DNA from: Methylophilaceae bacterium
GTDB lineage: Bacteria; Pseudomonadota; Gammaproteobacteria; Burkholderiales; Methylophilaceae
Direction: 5' to 3'
Assembly: GCA_905339275.1 (NCBI GenBank)
Contig: CAJPFK010000045.1
Coordinates: 1 to 33,445 of the forward strand
Length of the DNA stretch: 33,445 nt
Shown: in pieces, positions 26,111 to 33,445 of the stretch
How positions within the stretch are numbered: the stretch's first letter is position 1
Layout of the letters: each line of letters opens with the position of its first letter
Notes under the pieces: model-generated
What the model was told of the DNA's origin: nothing
Seen by the model: the letters and a program-made list of their open reading frames with translations, nothing else
The model's database searches: none
Program-made: the position numbers and the translations under genes

Positions 26111-26848
26111 ATGAGCACTTCTGAAACCTTTATTTCTCACCTGATTGAATTGCGGGATCGTCTGCTGCGCATCGTGATAGGGCTGATCCTTGTGTTCATT
26201 GTCCTGTTCCCTTTTGCCGACGTGATCTACACCGTGATTGCCCGGCCTTTGCTGGCAAGCCTTCCCGCCGGCGGCCAGATGATTGCCACGGCCGTTACCA
26301 CGCCTTTTTTCGTACCGATGAAACTGGCGATGATCACGGCATTCGTGATTTCGCTGCCGCATACGCTGTACCAGGTATGGGCATTCGTTGCGCCGGGCTT
26401 GTATGCCCACGAGCGCCGTTTCATGATGCCGCTGGTGATTGCCAGTACCCTGCTGTTCCTGCTGGGCATGGCATTTGCCTATTTTCTGGTTTTCCCCGTG
26501 GTGTTCGGGTTCATTGCCAGCCAGGCGCCCGAGGGTGTCGCAGTCATGACCGACATCGGCAACTATCTTGATTTCGTTATTACCCTGTTCATGGCATTCG
26601 GCCTGGCATTCGAAGTGCCAATCGCGGTCATCGCGCTCGTCGGTTTTGGCCTGGTGCAGATCAGCACATTGAAAGAAATTCGTGCCTACGTGATTGTCGG
26701 TGCATTCGTCCTCGGCGCCATTTTCACGCCGCCGGACATTATTTCCCAGTTCATGTTAGCGGTGCCGCTCTGGCTGCTTTATGAACTGGGGATTTTTGTT
26801 GCCGGCTTTATCAGGAAGAAAGCAGAAATCGCGCAGTTGCCGGACTGA
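26111..26848 (+). CDS. tatC: Twin-arginine translocase subunit TatC
   Basis: The 245-residue, six-span core of the Tat receptor. Family marks are FISHLIELRDRLLR at the N-terminus, the conserved Glu in FVAPGLYAHERR, and FGLAFEVPIAVIAL further on. Its end is 15 bases from the convergent degS-like gene. The nearby Rieske protein gene (28911) encodes a likely client. Confidence 0.97.
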   Translation: MSTSETFISHLIELRDRLLRIVIGLILVFIVLFPFADVIYTVIARPLLASLPAGGQMIATAVTTPFFVPMKLAMITAFVISLPHTLYQVWAFVAPGLYAHERRFMMPLVIASTLLFLLGMAFAYFLVFPVVFGFIASQAPEGVAVMTDIGNYLDFVITLFMAFGLAFEVPIAVIALVGFGLVQISTLKEIRAYVIVGAFVLGAIFTPPDIISQFMLAVPLWLLYELGIFVAGFIRKKAEIAQLPD

Positions 26849-26863
26849 TCATCCGCCGGTTGC

Positions 26864-28033
26864 CTACTGTTCCCGGTTTTGTGGTTGCGGCTTGGGCCGT
26901 TTGCCGATAATGACTTCAATATCGAGTTCGCGCTGGTCCCTTGCAACCTTGAGCGTGGCTTTCTGTTCGGGCTGCAGGCCGGCGATCAGGTTGAGCATGG
27001 TGGAGCTGTCGACCACTTTGTTGCCATTGATCGCCAGCAAAATATCCCCCGGTTTCAACCCGGCTTTTTCGGCAGGGCTGCCACGCAATACGCCTGCAAT
27101 CAATGAGCCTTCGGTTTTGCTGAGTTTGAACGACTCTGCCAGTTGCGGCGTGATGTCCTGTGCCTCGATCCCGACCCAGCCGCGTACTACCGCGCCCTGG
27201 CGAATGATCTGCTCCATGACCTGTTTGGCCAGGCTGACAGGGATGGCAAAGCCGATGCCCATGGAACCGCCGCTTCGCGAGTAGATGGCGCTGTTGACCC
27301 CAACCAGGTTGCCGTCGGTATCGATCAAGGCACCTCCCGAGTTGCCCGGATTGATCGATGCATCGGTCTGGATAAAGTTTTCGAACGTGTTGATGCCAAG
27401 GTGGCTGCGACCGAGCGCACTGATGATGCCTTGCGTCACGGTCTGGCCGACGCCGAACGGATTGCCGATGGCGAGCACCACATCGCCGACGCTGGATTTA
27501 TCCGGGTCGGCAAAGGTGATGGCCGGCAGGTTGCCCGCATCGACCTTGAGCACGGCCAGGTCGGTTTCCGGATCCGTACCGACGACACGCGCAGGCATGG
27601 TGCGGCCATCTGCCAGTGCGACTTCAATTTCGTCCGCTGATTCGATCACATGATGGTTGGTGATGATATAGCCCTGCTGGCTGACGATCACCCCTGATCC
27701 CAGGCTGTTATCCGAACGTTGTTCGTCATCGAATTGATCGCCGAAAAAATGCCGGAACAGCGGGTCATCCATAAAAGGGTGCTGAGCGCTTGGTGCGGCC
27801 TTCTTGCTGGTGAAAATATTGACTACCGTTGGCATGGCCTTTTTGGCGGCACTGCTGTATGAGCCCTCTGCGTGAATGACTTTTTCCGATACCGCCTGCT
27901 TTACCAGTACCGGCTGTTCCGGGCCGGAGCTGGGTAATTTGCCAAGCAGATTGGGATAAAAGGTTTGCACGACGAACAGGGCACCAAGACTGACCGTCAC
28001 AGTCTGTGCAAAAATAAGCCAGAGTTTCTTCAT
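26864..28033 (-). CDS. DegS/HtrA-type periplasmic serine protease, one PDZ domain
   Basis: A 389-residue protein with an N-terminal membrane anchor (LWLIFAQTVTVSLGALFVVQ), a trypsin-like domain and a single C-terminal PDZ domain. The triad is His128 in TNHHVI, Asp158 in ETDLAVL and Ser232 in NPGNSGGAL. The PDZ domain begins near GWVGIEAQD and shows SPAEKAGLKPGDILLAINGN. One PDZ plus an anchor is the layout of DegS/AlgW, which cut anti-sigma factors in envelope stress; DegP and DegQ have two. No rseA or sigma-E gene is nearby. The ATG at 28033 fits the anchor; a TTG at 28057 is weaker. It diverges from the Nif3 gene. Confidence 0.9.
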   Translation of the reverse strand: MKKLWLIFAQTVTVSLGALFVVQTFYPNLLGKLPSSGPEQPVLVKQAVSEKVIHAEGSYSSAAKKAMPTVVNIFTSKKAAPSAQHPFMDDPLFRHFFGDQFDDEQRSDNSLGSGVIVSQQGYIITNHHVIESADEIEVALADGRTMPARVVGTDPETDLAVLKVDAGNLPAITFADPDKSSVGDVVLAIGNPFGVGQTVTQGIISALGRSHLGINTFENFIQTDASINPGNSGGALIDTDGNLVGVNSAIYSRSGGSMGIGFAIPVSLAKQVMEQIIRQGAVVRGWVGIEAQDITPQLAESFKLSKTEGSLIAGVLRGSPAEKAGLKPGDILLAINGNKVVDSSTMLNLIAGLQPEQKATLKVARDQRELDIEVIIGKRPKPQPQNREQ

Positions 28034-28063
28034 ATAAGTTGGGTATGCTGGGAGCAAAAAGTA

Positions 28064-28810
28064 ATGAATATTAAAGAGTTATTGGATTATACCGGACAAA
28101 TCCTGCAGGTTGAGCGCTTCCGTGACTATTGCCCCAATGGATTGCAGGTGGAAGGCCGCCATGAAGTCGGCAAAATTGTCACGGGCGTCACGGCAAGTAT
28201 GGCGCTGCTTGAGGCGGCGCAGCAGGCCGGCGCTGACATGGTGCTTGTGCATCATGGTTATTTCTGGCGCAATGAAGATGCCAGGCTGCTTGGTATCAAA
28301 CGCAAGCGTATTCAGTTTTTGCTGCAGCATGATCTCAATCTCGTTGCCTATCACTTGCCGCTGGATGCGCATCCTGAGTTCGGTAACAACGTGCAACTGG
28401 CTAAACTGCTTGATCTTGAGCTGGATGGCTGGGCGGGTGAGCAGTCCATGGTGGCATACGGCAAACTGGCGAACCCGGAGCCGCTTTCTGCATTCGAGGC
28501 GCGACTGGCAGCCAGGTTGAGGCGTCAGCCTGTGACGATAGGCGACCCGAACAAAATGGTTGGCAGGATTGCTTGGTGTACGGGCGCGGCACAGCAATAT
28601 CTGGAGACTGCTGTGGAGCTGGGTGTGGATGCTTTTGTCAGCGGCGAGATATCGGAGCAGACGGTTCATTTGGCTCGCGAGTCAGGCCTGGCCTACATCG
28701 CAGCGGGGCATCACGCGACTGAGCGTTATGGCGTCCAGTCGCTGGGCCGGCATCTCGCCGGCAGGTTCGGGCTTGAGCACCAGTTCATCGATATCGACAA
28801 CCCTGTTTGA
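28064..28810 (+). CDS. Nif3-like dinuclear metal protein (YbgI family)
   Basis: A 248-residue member of the Nif3/YbgI family, which forms toroidal hexamers with a two-metal site. Family marks are YCPNGLQVEGR near residue 22, VLVHHGYFWRN near 60-70 and YHLPLDAHPEFGNNVQLA near 93-110, then VSGEISEQTVH and AGHHATERYGVQSLGRHLAGRF near the end. The histidines of the last segment complete the metal site. GTP cyclohydrolase I type 2 is an old name for the family; the true function is not settled. Its start is 30 bases from that of the divergent protease gene. Confidence 0.9.
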   Translation: MNIKELLDYTGQILQVERFRDYCPNGLQVEGRHEVGKIVTGVTASMALLEAAQQAGADMVLVHHGYFWRNEDARLLGIKRKRIQFLLQHDLNLVAYHLPLDAHPEFGNNVQLAKLLDLELDGWAGEQSMVAYGKLANPEPLSAFEARLAARLRRQPVTIGDPNKMVGRIAWCTGAAQQYLETAVELGVDAFVSGEISEQTVHLARESGLAYIAAGHHATERYGVQSLGRHLAGRFGLEHQFIDIDNPV

Positions 28811-28824
28811 TGTGCGGATTAAAG

Positions 28825-28853
28825 TTTAATTTTTACCAGCAAAGCTGTAAAAT
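28825..28853 (+). promoter_or_regulatory. Candidate promoter of petABC
   Basis: TTTAAT (28825-28830) and TAAAAT (28848-28853) lie 17 bases apart in the 100-base gap after the Nif3 gene. The -10 is good and the -35 weak (three of six). The leader before petA would be about 50 bases. A second TAAAAT near 28892 is too close to the start to be preferred. Confidence 0.4.
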
Positions 28854-28910
28854 AGGGGGCTATTGAATGTGGCTCTCGAAACGATTTTGGGTAAAATTTA
28901 AGGGTAAGTG

Positions 28911-29507
28911 ATGGCAAATCAACCAGTTGATCAAGGCAAGCGGAGATTCTTGATCGCTGCTACCACCGCCGTAGGCGGGGTTGCGGCTGCTGCAGTGGCT
29001 GTACCTTTTGTGACCAGCATGATGCCGAGCGCTCGGGCACGAGCAGCTGGCGCGGCGGTCGAAGTTGATATCAGCAAAATTGAGCCGGGCGCCATGATTA
29101 CAGTGGAATGGCGCGGTAAACCGGTGTGGGTTGTCAGCCTTACGGATGAAATGGTGAAAACCCTCGGCCAGCACGATGACAAGTTGAGCGATCCCCAGTT
29201 GGAGGTTACCAGCCAACAGCCTGACTACTGTAAAAATGCCACACGTTCCATCAAGCCCAACTTGATGGTCATGGAAGGTGTCTGTACGCATCTGGGCTGT
29301 TCGCCTTCACCCAAGCTGCAGCCCGGTGGCGATATGGGCGGCGATTGGCAAGGCGGATTTTTCTGCCCATGCCACGGCTCCAAGTTCGACTTGGCGGGTC
29401 GCGTGTTCAAGGGTTCCCCTGCGCCGACCAACCTGATGGTCCCCCCTCATCAATATCTCAGTGATGCTGTCTTGTTGATCGGTGAGCACAGCAAGGAGGC
29501 AGCATAA
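28911..29507 (+). CDS. petA: Ubiquinol-cytochrome c reductase Rieske subunit
   Basis: The [2Fe-2S] subunit of the bc1 complex. The 198-residue chain has a twin-arginine-like start (GKRRFLIAAT at 9-18) leading into an uncleaved membrane helix, then the periplasmic Rieske fold. The cluster ligands are in CTHLGC (125-130) and CPCHGS (152-157), and the two extra cysteines form the usual disulfide. FDLAGRVFKGSPAPTNL is the conserved Pro loop region. The ATG at 28911 has AAGGG at 28900-28904; a GTG just before it is in frame. Rieske proteins are folded with their cluster before export by Tat, whose genes lie 2 kb upstream. Confidence 0.97.
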   Translation: MANQPVDQGKRRFLIAATTAVGGVAAAAVAVPFVTSMMPSARARAAGAAVEVDISKIEPGAMITVEWRGKPVWVVSLTDEMVKTLGQHDDKLSDPQLEVTSQQPDYCKNATRSIKPNLMVMEGVCTHLGCSPSPKLQPGGDMGGDWQGGFFCPCHGSKFDLAGRVFKGSPAPTNLMVPPHQYLSDAVLLIGEHSKEAA

Positions 29508-29509
29508 CA

Positions 29510-30805
29510 ATGAACAAGAATGTCGAAAATATCATAGTGGGAACGTTGGGCTGGGTCGATAAGCGCTTTCCGCTGACTGCCAATATAAAGGCGCATTTGA
29601 CCGAATATTATGCGCCGAAGAACTTCAACTTCTGGTACTTCTTTGGTTCTCTGGCGATGCTGGTGCTGGTGCTGCAGATCGTGACGGGCATTTTCCTGAC
29701 CATGCATTACAAGCCTGATGCGGAGCTGGCTTTCGGCTCGGTCGAGTACATCATGCGCGATGTCTCCTGGGGCTGGCTGATCCGTTACATGCACTCAACC
29801 GGCGCTTCCATGTTCTTTGTCGTGGTCTATCTGCACATGTTCCGTGGCCTGATTTATGGTTCGTATCGCGCGCCGCGCGAGCTGATATGGCTGTTCGGGG
29901 TCGGAATCTTCCTGGTGCTGATGGGTGAGGCCTTCTTCGGTTACCTGCTGCCATGGGGGCAGATGTCTTACTGGGGTGCGCAGGTCATCATCAACCTATT
30001 TACCACGATTCCGTTTATCGGTCCGGATGTCTCTGAATGGCTGCGCGGGGATTACGTTGTGTCTGATGCAACGCTGAACCGCTTCTTTGCCTTCCATGTG
30101 ATCGCCTTGCCGCTGGTCCTGCTCGGCCTGGTCGTTGCGCATCTGATCGCTTTGCACGAGGTCGGCTCCAATAATCCTGACGGTATCGAGATCAAGGAAA
30201 AGAAGGATCCCAAGACGCATATACCGCTGGACGGTATTCCATTCCATCCTTACTACACGGTAAAGGATATCGTCGGGGTTTCGGTGTTTCTCATCGTGTT
30301 CTCTGCAATCGTATTCTTTGCGCCGGAGATGGGCGGATATTTCCTTGAGGCGAACAACTTCATTCCGGCCGACCCGCTGCAGACGCCAGCACACATTGCG
30401 CCGGTGTGGTATTTCACGCCCTATTACTCGATTCTGCGCGCGGTGCCGCCTGTCTTTAATTCGCAGTTTCCCGGTGTGGCGGCAATGGGGCTCTCGGTGA
30501 TGATATTTGCCTTGCTGCCCTGGCTGGACCGCAGCCCGGTGAAGTCCATCCGCTATCGCGGAGCGCTTTACAAGCGCTGGCTTGCCTTGTTTGTGGTGAG
30601 CTTTGTCGTGCTGGGTTATCTTGGCACCAAGCCATCCAATGTCTGGGGCGTCTTCGATGCGGGCACCTTCCTCGTCGGCGGCTCGGACCGCGCTACCGTC
30701 GTGGCTCGCATTTTCACTTTGACCTATTTCCTCTTCTTCATCCTGATGCCTTGGTACACGAAGAAGGACAAGACAAAACCTGTGCCAGAAAGGGTGACCG
30801 CATGA
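29510..30805 (+). CDS. petB: Cytochrome b of the bc1 complex
   Basis: The 431-residue core subunit, holding both b hemes and the quinone sites. Heme histidines occur in RYMHSTGASMFFVVVYLHMF and in FAFHVIALPLVLLGLVVAHL. The quinol site motif reads PVWYFTPYYSILRAVP, a proteobacterial form of PEWY. LPWGQMSYWGAQVI near residue 150 is also conserved. It starts three bases after petA and overlaps petC by four bases (ATGA), so the three subunits are made together. Confidence 0.97.
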   Translation: MNKNVENIIVGTLGWVDKRFPLTANIKAHLTEYYAPKNFNFWYFFGSLAMLVLVLQIVTGIFLTMHYKPDAELAFGSVEYIMRDVSWGWLIRYMHSTGASMFFVVVYLHMFRGLIYGSYRAPRELIWLFGVGIFLVLMGEAFFGYLLPWGQMSYWGAQVIINLFTTIPFIGPDVSEWLRGDYVVSDATLNRFFAFHVIALPLVLLGLVVAHLIALHEVGSNNPDGIEIKEKKDPKTHIPLDGIPFHPYYTVKDIVGVSVFLIVFSAIVFFAPEMGGYFLEANNFIPADPLQTPAHIAPVWYFTPYYSILRAVPPVFNSQFPGVAAMGLSVMIFALLPWLDRSPVKSIRYRGALYKRWLALFVVSFVVLGYLGTKPSNVWGVFDAGTFLVGGSDRATVVARIFTLTYFLFFILMPWYTKKDKTKPVPERVTA

Positions 30806-31566
30806 TCAAGTCACAAACCATAATAAATGCGGCAAAGAGCGGCTTGATGGTTGTGCTTGCCGTTATCATGCCGATGACGGCTGGTGCCAGTGGAGAAGAT
30901 GTTCCGCTGGATAAGGCCCCCATCAATCTGAATAATCATGAGTCGTTGCAGCGGGGGGCTCGCCTGTTCGTCAATTACTGCCTGAACTGCCATAGCGCAA
31001 ATTACATGCGCTACAACCGCCTGGCGGATATCGGCCTGACGGATGAGCAAATCAAGAGCAACCTGCTATTTGCCTCGGAAAAGGTTGGCGACACCATGAA
31101 AGTCTCCATGCCCAAGCTGGATGCAAAGCAGTGGTTCGGTGTGGTTCCTCCCGATCTATCGGTTGAGGCGCGTGCGCGTACGGCAGATTGGCTGTATACC
31201 TACCTGCGCGGCTTCTACCGCGACGATAGTCGCCCAACCGGATGGAATAATGTGGCTTTCCCGAATGTCGGTATGCCGCATATTCTATGGGATCTGCAGG
31301 GCCAGCAAGTGCTGAAGGCAGAAGAGCATGTCGATGCGCACGGCGTAAAAGCCGAAGTGCATAAGCTGGTGCTGGATCAGCCCGGATCCATGTCGCCTGC
31401 AGAATACGATGTTGCGATCGCCGATCTGGTCAATTACATGGTTTACATGGCGGAGCCTGCACAGATCAAACGCCAGCAGTTGGGACTCTTTGTGTTATTG
31501 TTTCTGGGACTTTTATTCGTCGTTTCGTATTATTTGAAAAAAGAATTCTGGAAAGACGTTCATTAA
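30802..31566 (+). CDS. petC: Cytochrome c1 of the bc1 complex
   Basis: The 254-residue c-type cytochrome subunit that passes electrons from the Rieske centre to soluble cytochrome c. It has a signal sequence ending near TAGAS (residue 30), the heme site C60-L-N-C63-H64, a methionine ligand candidate in NVGMPHIL, and a C-terminal membrane anchor (LGLFVLLFLGLLFVVSYYLKKEFW). Heme attachment would rely on the ResB-CcsA pair encoded upstream. The longer frame start at 30751 lies inside petB and is unlikely. A hairpin terminator follows. Confidence 0.96.
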   Translation: MIKSQTIINAAKSGLMVVLAVIMPMTAGASGEDVPLDKAPINLNNHESLQRGARLFVNYCLNCHSANYMRYNRLADIGLTDEQIKSNLLFASEKVGDTMKVSMPKLDAKQWFGVVPPDLSVEARARTADWLYTYLRGFYRDDSRPTGWNNVAFPNVGMPHILWDLQGQQVLKAEEHVDAHGVKAEVHKLVLDQPGSMSPAEYDVAIADLVNYMVYMAEPAQIKRQQLGLFVLLFLGLLFVVSYYLKKEFWKDVH

Positions 31567-31575
31567 TTTAATTTA

Positions 31576-31613
31576 ACGGGGGCCGTCATCCGAACGGATG
31601 CGCTCCCGTTTTG
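31576..31613 (+). terminator. Rho-independent terminator after petC
   Basis: ACGGG and CCCGT close an imperfect stem that holds an inner CATCCG/CGGATG stem with a two-base top. TTTTGTATTT follows the second arm. It separates petABC from sspAB. Confidence 0.75.
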
Positions 31614-31637
31614 TATTTAGCGTAGGAAACTGAAATT

Positions 31638-32237
31638 ATGATGACCTTGTACTCTGGCACTACCGACCCTTATAGTCACCGTTGCCGTATCGTGCTGTTC
31701 GAAAAAGGCATGGATTTTCAGGTCATTGATGTCGATCTGGCCAACAAGCCTGAAGATCTTGCCGTTATCAACCCGCACAACGAGGTGCCGGTTCTGGTCG
31801 AGCGTGATCTGGTGTTGCAGCAGGCGAATATCATCAACGAATACATCGATGAGCGTTTTCCTCATCCGCAATTGATGCCTGCAGACCCTGTCATGCGCGC
31901 GCGCGCAAGATTGTTCCTGCACAACTTCGAAGAGCAGTTGTTTAACCATATTGCCGATGTCGAGTCGGGTAACCAGAAGCTGGCCGATAAGGCGCGTGCG
32001 ACAATACGCGACAATTTGACGCAGATTGTTCCGTTATTCAGCAAGCAGCAATATATTTTAGGTGACGAATTCTCCATGCTGGATGTCGCCATTGCCCCGC
32101 TGCTCTGGCGTTTGGGCCATTACGGTATAGAATTGCCGAAACAGGCTGCACCTTTACTTAAATACGCAGAACGTATATTCTCTCGCCCGGCGTACATTGA
32201 AGCGATGACACCGTCGGAAAAGGCGATGCGTAAATAG
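31638..32237 (+). CDS. sspA: Stringent starvation protein A
   Basis: A glutathione S-transferase-fold protein that binds RNA polymerase and shapes stress and stationary-phase transcription; it has no transferase activity in E. coli. The 199-residue chain starts MTLYSGTTDPYSHRCRIVLFEKG with the conserved SHRCR segment. It continues NPHNEVPVLVERDLVL and ends with an alpha-helical domain that includes the FSMLDVAIAPLLWRL segment. Two adjacent ATG codons (31638 and 31641) are possible starts. The pair with sspB after petABC is a common order in beta- and gammaproteobacteria. Confidence 0.95.
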   Translation: MMTLYSGTTDPYSHRCRIVLFEKGMDFQVIDVDLANKPEDLAVINPHNEVPVLVERDLVLQQANIINEYIDERFPHPQLMPADPVMRARARLFLHNFEEQLFNHIADVESGNQKLADKARATIRDNLTQIVPLFSKQQYILGDEFSMLDVAIAPLLWRLGHYGIELPKQAAPLLKYAERIFSRPAYIEAMTPSEKAMRK

Positions 32238-32258
32238 CTTGGAGGCGTATGTGGCGCG

Positions 32259-32690
32259 ATGAGTGAGTTGACATCAACCAAGCCCTATTTGATAAGGGCC
32301 CTGCATGAGTGGTGTGTGGATAATGGCTTGACTCCGCACCTGCTGGTGGCGGTTGATGCGCAAACAAGAGTGCCGATGGCGTATGTCAAGGATGGTCAGA
32401 TTGTTCTGAATCTCAATTACGCGGCGACAAAGAATTTGCTGATAGGTAATGAGGCGGTTACTTTCTCGGCGCGTTTTGGAGGCGTCTCGAACGATTTGTA
32501 CGTGCCGATTGAAGCGGTGCGTGGCATATTCGCAAGGGAGAATGGCCAGGGTATGTTCTTCCAGCCTGAACAGCCGGAAACCGATGGGCCGGATACAGGA
32601 CAGTCGACCGGTGCGGAGATTGTTGAGGAAAAAGGAAGCAAGCAGGAAAAGCCGGCAGGAAAGAAACCATTTCTGAAGTTGGTTAAATAG
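32259..32690 (+). CDS. sspB: ClpXP adaptor SspB
   Basis: SspB binds ssrA-tagged proteins from stalled ribosomes and hands them to ClpXP. The 143-residue chain has the core segments PYLIRALHEWCVDNGLTPHLLV, VLNLNYAATKNL and FSARFGGVSNDLYVPIEAVRGIFARENGQGM. An acidic, flexible linker follows, and the C-terminal tail KPFLKLVK fits the ClpX-binding (XB) peptide. A GGAGG at 32241-32245 is 13 bases from this ATG and nearer to an ATG at 32249 that opens only a five-codon frame. Confidence 0.95.
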   Translation: MSELTSTKPYLIRALHEWCVDNGLTPHLLVAVDAQTRVPMAYVKDGQIVLNLNYAATKNLLIGNEAVTFSARFGGVSNDLYVPIEAVRGIFARENGQGMFFQPEQPETDGPDTGQSTGAEIVEEKGSKQEKPAGKKPFLKLVK

Positions 32691-32707
32691 GTTTTTGTAA
32701 GTAAAAT
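32679..32707 (+). promoter_or_regulatory. Candidate promoter for tRNA-Thr(TGT)
   Basis: TTGGTT (32679-32684, in the last codons of sspB) and TAAAAT (32702-32707) are 17 bases apart. Transcription would begin near 32714, five bases before the mature tRNA. The -35 is weak, and readthrough from sspB is the alternative. Confidence 0.4.
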
Positions 32708-32718
32708 TAAGGTTCATC

Positions 32719-32794
32719 GCCGGATTAGCTCAGTTGGTAGAGCAGCGCACTTGTAATGCGAAGGTCGTCAGTTCGATTCCGACATCCGGCACCA
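32719..32794 (+). tRNA. tRNA-Thr, anticodon TGT
   Basis: A 76-base cloverleaf. The acceptor arms GCCGGAT and ATCCGGC pair fully, and CCA is encoded. The anticodon loop is CTTGTAA, giving TGT, and the T loop is TTCGATT. It is first in the tRNA cluster ahead of tuf, in the position of E. coli thrU. Confidence 0.96.
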
Positions 32795-32813
32795 AATTCT
32801 CCCATCAATGCGT

Positions 32814-32842
32814 TTGACACGCTGTCAAAATATCAGCATAAT
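32814..32842 (+). promoter_or_regulatory. Strong promoter ahead of tRNA-Tyr with overlapping dyad
   Basis: TTGACA (32814-32819) and CATAAT (32837-32842) are separated by 17 bases, close to an ideal sigma-70 promoter. Transcription would begin near 32849, eight bases before tRNA-Tyr, and could carry through tRNA-Gly, tRNA-Thr and tuf. The -35 lies in a perfect inverted repeat, TTTGACA-CGC-TGTCAAA, at 32813-32829. Confidence 0.75.
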
Positions 32843-32856
32843 CACGGGTTCGGTTT

Positions 32857-32941
32857 GGAGGGGTGGCCGAGTGGTTAAAGGCGACGGACTGTAAATCCGT
32901 TCTCTCTGAGTACGAAGGTTCGAATCCTTCCCCCTCCACCA
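32857..32941 (+). tRNA. tRNA-Tyr, anticodon GTA
   Basis: An 85-base class II tRNA with a long variable arm. The acceptor arms GGAGGGG and CCCCTCC pair fully and CCA is encoded. The anticodon loop is CTGTAAA, giving GTA. It corresponds in order to E. coli tyrU. Confidence 0.97.
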
Positions 32942-33042
32942 GCTATAAGAAGTAAAAAAATTAGAAACATCAGATTCAGAGCCGATAGGCGTTGGTTCTA
33001 ATGGGTGTGCGGGTTGTGGTTTGCCCTCTGGCAGGCCTCGAA

Positions 33043-33118
33043 GCGGGTGTAGCTCAGTTGGTAGAGCACTTGCCTTCCAAGCAAGATGTCGCGAGTTCGA
33101 GCCTCGTCGCCCGCTCCA
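33043..33118 (+). tRNA. tRNA-Gly, anticodon TCC
   Basis: A 76-base tRNA. Acceptor arms GCGGGTG and CGCCCGC pair with one G-U, and CCA is encoded. The anticodon stem CTTGC/GCAAG holds the loop CTTCCAA with TCC. It corresponds in order to E. coli glyT. The 101 bases before it, after tRNA-Tyr, show no gene. Confidence 0.97.
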
Positions 33119-33146
33119 AAAAGAACTGGCAAAGTAGTATTTAAGC

Positions 33147-33221
<75 letters not shown>

Positions 33222-33308
33222 TTTGATTTGGGTGTGGAATTAAGTGGTCTGTTGCTTAATGAGCTTGCACTTGATTAACTCGATAGAAGTCAGTTAAAGG
33301 ATACGATT

Positions 33309-33445
33309 ATGGCAAAAGGTAAATTTGAGCGGACGAAGCCGCACGTAAACGTAGGGACGATCGGTCACGTGGACCATGGAAAGACGACCTTGACGGCAGC
33401 GATCACCACGATCCTGTCGAAGAAATTCGGCGGCGAAGCCAAAGG
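33309..33445 (+). CDS. tuf: Elongation factor Tu, 5' part (cut by the window edge)
   Basis: The first 45 codons of EF-Tu, the GTPase that brings aminoacyl-tRNA to the ribosome. The start [19 protein letters not shown] is unmistakable, and the P-loop GHVDHGKT follows directly. AAAGGA (33296-33301) precedes the ATG. The gene runs off the right end. Its place after tRNA-Thr(GGT) is that of tufB in E. coli. Confidence 0.97.
   Translation, partial: MAKGKFERTKPHVNVGTIGHVDHGKTTLTAAITTILSKKFGGEAK

Noticed and set aside
32249..32266. Five-codon frame (MWRDE) overlapping the sspB start, better placed for the GGAGG site
   Set aside because: It could be a coupling mini-cistron, but a single short frame near a start codon is easily due to chance. 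Noted only under sspB.

Overview
The window looks like a chromosomal stretch of a methylotrophic betaproteobacterium, most likely of the family Methylophilaceae. The best lineage clue is a 3-hexulose-6-phosphate synthase gene (hps, ribulose monophosphate pathway) inside a complete histidine gene cluster. Supporting clues are the betaproteobacterial gene orders mla-ibaG-grx-murA-his-tat and petABC-sspAB, and the tRNA Thr-Tyr-Gly-Thr-tufB order shared with E. coli. The genus is not resolved from sequence alone.

Layout. 1-607: the trailing end of a CRISPR array with type I-C-like repeats, cut by the left edge; no cas genes are in view. 608-901: no convincing gene. 902-4249: pteridine reductase (-), a MidA-type methyltransferase (+), trmB (+) and engB (-), the last two overlapping tail to tail. 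4369-8241: a diheme cytochrome c4 and the two System II cytochrome c maturation proteins ResB and CcsA. 8302-10854: a membrane histidine kinase with no response regulator beside it, divergent from a type IV pilin-like gene that has a consensus-like sigma-54 promoter. 10981-17635: mlaFEDCB, a second ABC transporter, ibaG/bolA, a CGFS glutaredoxin and murA. 17647-25139: hisG, hisD, hisC, hps, hisB, hisH, hisA, hisF, hisI, hisE. 25153-26848: a HIT protein and tatABC. 26864-28810: a DegS-like protease (-) and a Nif3-family protein (+). 28911-31566: the cytochrome bc1 operon petABC. 31638-32690: sspA and sspB. 32719-33445: four tRNA genes and the start of tuf.

How it fits together. Much of the window serves the cell envelope and respiration. 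ResB and CcsA attach heme to c-type cytochromes such as the cytochrome c4 and PetC encoded here. The Tat translocase can export the Rieske protein PetA, which carries a twin-arginine-like N-terminus. The Mla system keeps the outer membrane asymmetric, and MurA starts peptidoglycan synthesis. The his genes cover every step of histidine synthesis except hisN (histidinol phosphatase) and the hisZ partner expected for the short-form HisG. The hps gene has its own upstream region and terminator and a different codon choice, so it looks like a separately expressed catabolic gene set into a biosynthetic cluster.

No wholly unknown multi-gene system is visible. The points most worth following are the C-terminal amphipathic tail on HPS and its repeat-rich promoter region, the sigma-54 pilin gene beside an orphan kinase, possible leaderless starts, a hyphenated palindrome between ccsA and the kinase gene, and a dyad over the tRNA-tuf promoter.
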